Shown: piece after piece, positions 18,366 through 24,239 of the stretch
Layout of the letters: each line of letters begins with the position of its first letter
Numbering within the stretch: the first letter of the stretch is position 1
Position numbers and translations under genes: made by a program
Assembly (NCBI GenBank): GCA_903910555.1
Contig: CAIVZZ010000004.1
Span: 1 to 64,000, forward strand
Source of the DNA: an uncultured Gemmatimonadota bacterium
Lineage (GTDB): Bacteria; Gemmatimonadota; Gemmatimonadetes; Gemmatimonadales; Gemmatimonadaceae
Length of the DNA: 64,000 nucleotides
Reading direction: 5' to 3'
The notes under the pieces: model-generated
The model's input: only the letters and a program-made list of their open reading frames with translations
Database searches by the model: none
Told to the model about the DNA's origin: nothing

Positions 18366-19231
18366 AAAACAGGCTCACACCCGATCAGTGGTTCCCCGCC
18401 GGCCGCGCCGATATCACGGCGCGGCGGGTGACGCTCGCGAACGGCCTCGCAGTCCGCGTGCTCGAGGCGGGGCCCGAGCGCGGCACGCCTGTCCTGCTGA
18501 TTCATGGCTGGGCGATCTCGGCCTACTTATGGAGGCACAACTTTGCAGCGTTGGCCGAGGCCGGCTACCGCGTGCACGCGCTCGATCTTCCCGGCCATGG
18601 TTTGTCTGACGCGCCGCTCACGAAAGGGAGCTACACAACCGAAGCGCTCACGGACGATGTCGCCGCGCTGCTCGATGCGCTCGATCTCGAACGCTGCGCT
18701 GTTGTCGCGCAGTCTATGGGGGGGCGTATAGGAGTGGAGCTCGCGCGCCGGCATCGCGTGACGCGTCTCGCACTGTTCGGCTCGGTCGGGTTCGGCGACG
18801 TGCCAACCACGCAGGAGATCGGCTCGTTCCTGCCTGCGATTCCAAGCATGCTCGCCGCGATGCTCGTGCCGCGCGAACTTGTTGAAATCGTGCAGCGTCG
18901 CGTCTATGGCAAGATCGGTTGGTTCACTGAGCGCGACGTCGACGAGTACTGGGCGCCGACGCAGTTTCCCGCTGTCGTGCAGGCCGCGATGCAAATGCTG
19001 CGCGAGTTCGACTGGCACCGCCTCAACCCGGAAGTGCTCGCCGAAATCGCGACACCAACGATGCTGGTCTTCGGCACGCTCGATGGCACCGTGAAGCCGG
19101 TCAACACTGCTGAGCTCGTAAAGTCGCTGCCGCATGGCCGACTCGAATGGATCGAGGGCGGCGGCCATGTCGTAATGGAAGAGGTGCCCGAAACGGTCAA
19201 TCGCCTCCTCCTCGATTTCCTCTCTGCGTAG
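18362..19231 (+). CDS. Alpha/beta hydrolase with intact triad
   Basis: About 289 aa. Oxyanion region IHGWAISAYLW, nucleophile elbow AQSMGG, acid FGTLDG and histidine GGGHVVMEE are all present, so this is a working hydrolase of unknown substrate (esterase/lipase-type). The start is uncertain. CTG 18362 overlaps the upstream stop as CTGA and gives the N-terminus LKNRLTPDQWF; the next in-frame candidate is GTG 18428, close to the fold's first strand (RVTLANG). The only upstream ATG (18245) would overlap the previous gene by 121 bp. Probably in an operon with the toroid-like gene. Confidence 0.83.
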   Translation: MKNRLTPDQWFPAGRADITARRVTLANGLAVRVLEAGPERGTPVLLIHGWAISAYLWRHNFAALAEAGYRVHALDLPGHGLSDAPLTKGSYTTEALTDDVAALLDALDLERCAVVAQSMGGRIGVELARRHRVTRLALFGSVGFGDVPTTQEIGSFLPAIPSMLAAMLVPRELVEIVQRRVYGKIGWFTERDVDEYWAPTQFPAVVQAAMQMLREFDWHRLNPEVLAEIATPTMLVFGTLDGTVKPVNTAELVKSLPHGRLEWIEGGGHVVMEEVPETVNRLLLDFLSA

Positions 19232-19240
19232 CCCCGCCGC

Positions 19241-19273
19241 AGCCTCACGGTAGCCTCACGGTAGCTTCACGGT
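19241..19273. repeat. Three tandem copies of an 11-bp unit
   Basis: AGCCTCACGGT occurs twice in direct succession and a third time as AGCTTCACGGT, between the hydrolase stop and the helicase gene. It may be a slippage repeat or a binding-site array in the helicase leader region. Confidence 0.9.
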
Positions 19274-19428
19274 AGCCCGCGCTCCGGGGTCCGATTAGCT
19301 TCAATTGCAGATGGGATAGGCCGGCCGGTCGCACGTGACGTTTGTGCGTGCGCCCCGGGTCTCATCGAGCCGATCTTCCGATTCGCGGAGGTATTGGCTC
19401 ACCGCGGAGCCAAACCACACGAGTTGAT

Positions 19429-20724
19429 ATGAAGACGAAAAAGGCGGCGAGTCCCGCCGCACGCCGTACGCCGCGCGCCGCTGCAGCAGCGGCCGCAACC
19501 GCCGCCGCACGCGAAACGGCACCAGAAGAATCCATTGCAGCACCGGTGGCCGCATCACCCGGCGGCGAACTCGCCGCTGCAGAAGCCGCCACGATCGACA
19601 TCACGTTCGCCGACCTCGGCCTTACGGCGCCGATGCTCAAGGCGCTCTCCGATTCCGGCTACAAGCGCCCGACGCCGATCCAGGCGCAGGCGGTCCCGCT
19701 CGCACTGAAGGGGCGCGACATCATCGGCCTCGCGATGACGGGCACCGGCAAAACTGCGGCGTTCGTGATTCCGATCATCGAACGCTTGCTCGGCGGACCG
19801 AAGCGCACGCGCGCGCTCATTCTCACTCCGACGCGCGAACTCTGCGTGCAGGTCGAAGAGAGTTTCCGTAAGTACGGCAAACATTCCGGGCTCGATGTGA
19901 TCCCGGTGTACGGCGGTGTCGGATACGACCCGCAGGTGAAGGCGTTGCGCGCTGGTGTGGATGTCGTAGTCGCGACGCCGGGACGACTGCTCGATCATCT
20001 GGAAAAACAGAACGTCGTGCTGGACGAGATCGAAGTGCTTGTGCTCGACGAAGCAGACCGCATGCTCGACATGGGGTTTGCGCCGCAGATCAACCGGATT
20101 GTCGCGCAGCTCCATTCATATCGTCAGACGCTGCTGTTCAGCGCGACGATGCCGCCCGAAGTGGAAGCGCTCGCGCGAAAATATCTGCGCAAGCCGGTGG
20201 TGGTGCAGGTCGGCCGCCGCTCCGGTGCCGCGACCACGGTGCAGCATTTCGTCTATCCCTGCCCGAAGGACAAGAAGACGTCGCTGCTCGTCGAGCTGCT
20301 GAAGAAAGAAAGCCTCGGCAGCGTGCTCGTCTTCACCCGCACCAAGCATGGCGCGGATCGTGTCGTGAAGGCGATTGAGAAAGCGGGGATCGAAGCGGGC
20401 GCGATGCACGCTGACAAGACGCAGGGCCAGCGCACCAAGGCGCTCGAGGATTTCAAGAAAGGCAAACTCCGCGTGCTGGTCGCAACGGACATCGCGCAGC
20501 GCGGTCTCGATATTTCCGGCATCTCGCACGTCATCAACTACGACGTTCCGCAGCAGGCCGAGGATTACGTGCACCGCATCGGCCGCACCGGACGCGCGGC
20601 GACGACGGGCGATGCGTACACGTTTATGTGCGCGGATGAAATTGCGATGGTGAAATCGATTGAGCGGGTGATTGGTCAGGCGATTCCGCGGATTTCTGTT
20701 CCTGGCTACGATTTCGGCACGTAA
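19429..20724 (+). CDS. DEAD-box RNA helicase (RhlE-like)
   Basis: 431 aa, an ATP-dependent RNA helicase of the kind used in ribosome assembly, RNA decay or cold adaptation. Residues 1-60 are an Ala-rich low-complexity tail. The core follows: Q motif YKRPTPIQ, motif I MTGTGKT near 103, PTREL, VLDEADRM near 205, SAT, TDIAQRGLD and HRIGRTGR. The protein stops soon after motif VI and lacks the basic C-terminal extension common in RhlE and DeaD. The ATG at 19429 is used. A triple 11-bp repeat lies about 155 bp upstream. Convergent with the pilin-like gene (4 bp gap). Confidence 0.93.
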   Translation: MKTKKAASPAARRTPRAAAAAAATAAARETAPEESIAAPVAASPGGELAAAEAATIDITFADLGLTAPMLKALSDSGYKRPTPIQAQAVPLALKGRDIIGLAMTGTGKTAAFVIPIIERLLGGPKRTRALILTPTRELCVQVEESFRKYGKHSGLDVIPVYGGVGYDPQVKALRAGVDVVVATPGRLLDHLEKQNVVLDEIEVLVLDEADRMLDMGFAPQINRIVAQLHSYRQTLLFSATMPPEVEALARKYLRKPVVVQVGRRSGAATTVQHFVYPCPKDKKTSLLVELLKKESLGSVLVFTRTKHGADRVVKAIEKAGIEAGAMHADKTQGQRTKALEDFKKGKLRVLVATDIAQRGLDISGISHVINYDVPQQAEDYVHRIGRTGRAATTGDAYTFMCADEIAMVKSIERVIGQAIPRISVPGYDFGT

Positions 20725-20728
20725 CTGA

Positions 20729-21172
20729 TCACCAGGCCGAGCGAACGCGGCCTAAGCGCGACATCACGACCGTATCGGAGCGAGCACCACGGCTCACGAT
20801 CACGGTCGTGTTTGCTGCCCCCCAGCCGAGTCCGCCGGGCGCGAAGGTGACCGACTCGCGCGTGGCCTCGAGTTTCACGCCGCGGACATGCAATAGATCG
20901 CGATCGAGCAAGAGTTCGCCGCCGCTCACGACGCGCAGATGGCCGGTACGCGTGTCCGCAACAAACGATGCATACGCGCCGCGCCGGCCCGACGCGGCGC
21001 GCGCGGCGCCAAGTGCGAGCACGACATCCTGCGTCGCTCCCTTCACGCTGACGCGGTCGACGAGCGACGCCGCGCGCGGAACGGCGATCGATGCGAAGAC
21101 GCCGAGGATCGTAAGCGTGAGCAGCAATTCGGCGATCGTTGCGCCGCGGCGACGGTATAACACCCATAACAT
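20729..21172 (-). CDS. Prepilin-like protein (GspH/FimT type)
   Basis: 147 aa. A 10-residue leader MLWVLYRRRG is followed by ATIAELLLTLTILGVF: cleavage after Gly leaves Ala as residue 1, Glu at +5 and a hydrophobic helix, the standard type IV pilin/pseudopilin signature. The rest resembles the GspH/FimT beta-rich globular domain. The ATG at 21172 is preferred over an earlier one at 21229 because it gives the classic short leader and has a Shine-Dalgarno (GGGAG) a few bases upstream. No other pilus or type II secretion gene is in the window, so it needs a prepilin peptidase encoded elsewhere. Confidence 0.8.
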   Translation of the reverse strand: MLWVLYRRRGATIAELLLTLTILGVFASIAVPRAASLVDRVSVKGATQDVVLALGAARAASGRRGAYASFVADTRTGHLRVVSGGELLLDRDLLHVRGVKLEATRESVTFAPGGLGWGAANTTVIVSRGARSDTVVMSRLGRVRSAW

Positions 21173-21284
21173 GAACGCTCCCGAACGGGTCGTTGCTGAT
21201 ATACGTTCCCGCGAGCGCAGAAGCGTCATCGCGATGTTGCGTGCAGGATCGTTTTAGCCCGTCGTTTCATCTCGGAGATTTCTC

Positions 21285-21542
21285 ATGGCTCATCGGATCC
21301 GTGCCCGTCGTCTCGTGATTCTCGCGGCGGTTTGCGCCGCGATCGCCGGATGTGTGCAGAGTCCCGCGACCGCCGCGCGCCAGGCACAGCAGTTCAACGA
21401 CATCGGCGATCAACTCAACGAGCTGCGCACCGAGAACGCGACGCTCGAGAGCATTGTGGATTCGCTGCGAACGGTGATCGCGAAACACGATACGACGATG
21501 TCGAGGCTCGCAAGCGCGACCGGCGTCGTCGTCGTGAAGTGA
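21285..21542 (+). CDS. Small coiled-coil lipoprotein
   Basis: 85 aa. A basic N-terminus and hydrophobic stretch end in the lipobox AIAGC, so the mature protein starts at Cys22. The rest (about 35-75, FNDIGDQLNELRTENATLES) is a heptad-like helix, reminiscent of Lpp-type coiled-coil lipoproteins. A GGAG lies about 10 bases before the ATG. The SGNH hydrolase gene begins 6 bp downstream, so the two are probably co-transcribed. Function unknown; envelope role inferred. Confidence 0.75.
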   Translation: MAHRIRARRLVILAAVCAAIAGCVQSPATAARQAQQFNDIGDQLNELRTENATLESIVDSLRTVIAKHDTTMSRLASATGVVVVK

Positions 21543-21548
21543 GCGCGC

Positions 21549-22229
21549 ATGCGATGGCGGCATGCGGTCGGGCTTGTGTCGGCGCTCACCGTGATCGCGC
21601 CGGCTGCACGTGCGCAGACACCAACCGGAGGCGCGATGCGATTCCTCGCGCTCGGTGATTCTTACACGATTGGCGAAAAGGTCGACGCAACCGGCCGCTG
21701 GCCGGTGCAGCTCGCGAATGCGCTTCGCGCAAAGCAACTCAACGTTGACGCTCCGGAAATCATTGCGCGCACGGGGTGGACAACGGATGAACTGAAGGCC
21801 GGCATTGCCGCGGCGCCACCGTCCGGCCGCTACGATCTCGTCAGCCTTCTGATTGGCGTCAACAACCAGTATCGAGGCCGCGACGCCGAGCAGTATCGCG
21901 CGGAATTCAAAGCTCTGCTCACGCAGGCGGTTGGATTCGCCGGCGGAAAGGCGTCGCGGGTGATCGTGCTCTCGATTCCCGATTGGGGCGTCACGCCGTA
22001 CGCCGAGGGGCGCGATCGCGGCAGGATTGGCGCTGATATCGACCACTTCAATTCGATCGGCCGCACCGAAACGCTCGCCGCCGGTGCGCATTGGGTTGAT
22101 ATCACGCCCGCCTCGCGCGAAGAACACGCGGGTTGGACCGCGCCTGACGGACTTCATCCGAGCGCCGCGCAGTACACGCGCTGGGCCGAACTCGCGATGA
22201 ACGCCGCAACCGCCGCGCTCAAAAAATGA
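21549..22229 (+). CDS. Exported SGNH/GDSL-type hydrolase
   Basis: 226 aa. A signal peptide (about 1-22, ending ARAQ) is followed by the SGNH blocks: block I FLALGDSYTIGE (nucleophile Ser), block III LLIGVNNQYRG, and block V DGLHPSAAQY with the catalytic Asp and His. A secreted esterase/lipase or carbohydrate esterase; substrate not predictable. It lies between the small lipoprotein and the selenoprotein gene, all on the same strand. The 46 bp between its stop and the selenoprotein start hold a strong Shine-Dalgarno. Confidence 0.88.
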   Translation: MRWRHAVGLVSALTVIAPAARAQTPTGGAMRFLALGDSYTIGEKVDATGRWPVQLANALRAKQLNVDAPEIIARTGWTTDELKAGIAAAPPSGRYDLVSLLIGVNNQYRGRDAEQYRAEFKALLTQAVGFAGGKASRVIVLSIPDWGVTPYAEGRDRGRIGADIDHFNSIGRTETLAAGAHWVDITPASREEHAGWTAPDGLHPSAAQYTRWAELAMNAATAALKK

Positions 22230-22265
22230 CGGCGATATATTTCGTGCACCATCATTGGAATCTTC

Positions 22266-22271
22266 GGAGGG
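22266..22271 (+). promoter_or_regulatory. Strong Shine-Dalgarno GGAGGG deciding the TTG start of the selenoprotein gene
   Basis: GGAGGG sits four bases before TTG 22276. No other start codon in the SelW-like frame has such spacing, and the resulting N-terminus (LHIAIEYC) matches the usual length before the CxxC/CxxU motif in this family. Confidence 0.75.
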
Positions 22272-22275
22272 CTGC

Positions 22276-22509
22276 TTGCACATCGCGATCGAATATTGCA
22301 CCGCGTGAAACTACGAACCCCGGGCCGTCAGTTTGGCGGCAGCGATTCGTGAGCGGTATCCAAGCGCGGAGATCACGATGAACCCGTCCAGCGGCGGCCG
22401 CTTCGAGGTCACGCTCGACGAGTCGCCGATTTTCGAGAAATCCAAACTCGGCCGCCACGCGCAGCCTGGCGAAGTGCTTCGCTTGATCGACACCGCGGCA
22501 TCCAAGTGA
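22276..22509 (+). CDS. SelW/Rdx-family selenoprotein with in-frame UGA (CTAU motif)
   Basis: Reading from TTG 22276 gives 77 residues if TGA 22306-22308 is read as selenocysteine (U) at residue 11. The motif is C8-T-A-U11, the CxxU redox site of SelW-like Rdx proteins (thioredoxin-like fold). After it come NYEPRAVSLAAAIRERYPS, SSGGRFEVTLDESPIFEKSK and PGEVLRLID, which follow the family pattern (Y..RA..L, GG.FEV, IF.K, GE...LI). A SECIS-like hairpin lies just after the UGA and a strong GGAGGG precedes the TTG. The stop overlaps the pfkA GTG (GTGA). The alternative is a Cys codon mutated to TGA; the intact frame on both sides argues against decay. No selA, selB, selC or selD lies in the window. 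Probable cytoplasmic redox protein. Confidence 0.82.
22313..22350 (+). promoter_or_regulatory. Bacterial SECIS-like stem-loop following the UGA
   Basis: GCCGTCA (22324-22330) pairs with TGGCGGC (22334-22340) over seven base pairs including one G-U, leaving the three-base loop GTT with G first. A lower helix ACGAA (22313-22317) with TTCGT (22346-22350) extends it across an internal loop. The apical loop begins 22 nt after the UGA. Bacterial SECIS elements are known to be within the coding region just downstream of UGA, with a small apical loop carrying G in its first two positions, for SelB binding. The geometry here fits. Confidence 0.7.
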
Positions 22510-23585
22510 GAATCGCGATCACCACCGGCGGCGGCGACGCACCGGGACTCAACGCCGTCATTCGTGCCGCCGTGCTCACCGCGATCGATCGCGGCTGGCA
22601 TGTGCTCGGCATCAAGAAGGGCTACGCCGGACTGCTCGGCGACGACGAGGTCATCCCGCTCACGCGCGACCAGGTGCGCGGCATCGGTCACCTCGGCGGC
22701 ACGATCCTGCGCACGACGAATCGCGGAAATCCGTTTTCGTATCCCGTTCGGCAAGCCGATGGCAGCTTCATTAAGCGCGATCGTTCGGACGAGCTGATCG
22801 AGAACGCGCGCAACCTCGGCATCAACGCGGTCATTTCGATCGGCGGCGATGGATCGCTCGCGATCGCGCACAGACTCGCGCAAAAGGGATTGCGCGTGGT
22901 TGGCGTTCCGAAGACGATCGACAACGACGTCAGTGGCACGATCAGCACGTTCGGCTTCGACACGGCGGTAAACACCGCGATGGAGGCGATCGACAAGCTG
23001 CACACGACCGCGGAAAGCCACGATCGCGTGATCGTGATGGAAGTCATGGGCCGCCATTCCGGATTTATTGCGCTGCACTCGGGGGTCGCGGGCGCTGCGC
23101 ATGCGATCCTGATTCCGGAGATTCCGTATGATCTCGCAAAGGTTTGCGATGCGATCATGGCGCGCGAAAAGCGCGGGCGGTTTTTCGATGTGGTAGTCGT
23201 CGCGGAGGGTGCGTATCCGAGCGGCGGTGAGGAATCGGTGATCGGCGAGTCGATGCCGGGGCAGGCACGGCGTGTGGGCGGAGTAGCCGAATCGCTGGCG
23301 CGACAAATTCAGGAGAAGACGGGAAAGGAATGCAGGTCGCTGGTTCTGGGGCATTTGCAGCGCGGCGGCATGCCGACCGGGTATGACCGGTTACTCGCTA
23401 CGCGCTTTGGCGGGGCAGCCGTGCAGGCCGTGGAGGACGGCAAATGGGGGCATATGGTTGCGCTGCAGTCGCCGGACATCGTGACGCTGCCGATCGAGGA
23501 GGCGCTGCTGCATACCAAGAGGGTCGATTTGGGGCACGATTTGATGAAAACAGCACGCCGATTGGGGATCAGTTTCGGCGACTGA
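22506..23585 (+). CDS. pfkA: 6-phosphofructokinase
   Basis: 359 aa, phosphorylating fructose 6-phosphate in glycolysis. GTG 22506 overlaps the selenoprotein stop (GTGA). Motifs: TTGGGDAPGLNAVIR at the N-terminus, ISIGGDGSLAIA near 110-121, the catalytic PKTIDNDVSGT near 134-144, and MGRHSGFIAL. The first site has Gly (GGDG), as in ATP-dependent enzymes, whereas the Lys of KTIDND is the form common in PPi-dependent ones, so the phosphoryl donor is best taken as ATP but not certain. Its coupling to a redox selenoprotein is unusual. Confidence 0.92.
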   Translation: MRIAITTGGGDAPGLNAVIRAAVLTAIDRGWHVLGIKKGYAGLLGDDEVIPLTRDQVRGIGHLGGTILRTTNRGNPFSYPVRQADGSFIKRDRSDELIENARNLGINAVISIGGDGSLAIAHRLAQKGLRVVGVPKTIDNDVSGTISTFGFDTAVNTAMEAIDKLHTTAESHDRVIVMEVMGRHSGFIALHSGVAGAAHAILIPEIPYDLAKVCDAIMAREKRGRFFDVVVVAEGAYPSGGEESVIGESMPGQARRVGGVAESLARQIQEKTGKECRSLVLGHLQRGGMPTGYDRLLATRFGGAAVQAVEDGKWGHMVALQSPDIVTLPIEEALLHTKRVDLGHDLMKTARRLGISFGD

Positions 23586-23693
23586 GGGTATGACGTTTCG
23601 AAGCTCCCATGCGTATGATTGTCGGTGATTGTGGCGGGAGCAAAGGGTGCGTCGTCCCATAGTCGACGCCCACTGAAGTCCTTGGAGGTTGCG

Positions 23694-24164
23694 GTGTTCC
23701 GTTCGTTGGTCCGAGTCCTCTGCCTTGCCGGCTCTCTGGCTTCGCTGGTTGCGCTTCCGCTGGGCGCCCAGGAGAAAAGCACAAAGGAGACGAAGGCCGC
23801 CAGCACTGTTCCGCAGTCGGCCCAGCCGCCTGCGGGGATGTGCCGTGTGTGGCTCGAAAACGTGCCGGCCGGCCAGCAGCCCGCACCGACCGACTGCGCG
23901 ACGGCGATCAAGAACCGTCCGGCTAACGCGCGCGTTGTTTTTGGAACGCAGAAGGAAGATGCCGATAAAACGGTGCAGAAAACGGCGACCGTTCCGCAGA
24001 GCCATCCGTCTGCGACTGCGCACCGATTCGACACGGGTCCGGGGATCCCGAACCATCCAAATCAGGATCGTCAGAACCAGGGCGCTGGCGGCGTACGTCC
24101 CGTCAACTCCACGGTGCCGGTGAGCCGGCCGTCAACGGATAGCGGCGCGAAGCGTCGTCCGTAG
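23694..24164 (+). CDS. Exported protein of unknown function
   Basis: 156 aa from GTG 23694, which has GGAGG (23684-23688) five bases upstream. A signal peptide (about 1-26: VRVLCLAGSLASLVALPLGAQ) precedes a low-complexity, Pro/Gln/Thr-rich body with two Cys (in GMCRVWLENV and PTDCATAIKNRP). No recognised domain. The Cys spacing and the QPPAGMCRVWL segment suggest a small periplasmic or surface protein. Stands alone between pfkA and the helicase. Confidence 0.6.
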   Translation: MFRSLVRVLCLAGSLASLVALPLGAQEKSTKETKAASTVPQSAQPPAGMCRVWLENVPAGQQPAPTDCATAIKNRPANARVVFGTQKEDADKTVQKTATVPQSHPSATAHRFDTGPGIPNHPNQDRQNQGAGGVRPVNSTVPVSRPSTDSGAKRRP

Positions 24165-24239
24165 ATTTAGGGGATCGACTCTCCACAGAACCTCCGCCGC
24201 GTTCGCGATCCGTACCTTCCGCCCGACCACGATGCGTTC

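Noticed and set aside
22226-22380. Small ORF starting ATG 22226 in an ATGA overlap with the SGNH hydrolase
   Set aside because: About 50 codons of Arg/Ser/His-rich sequence with no family likeness; the selenoprotein frame over the same DNA has a ribosome site and clear homology.
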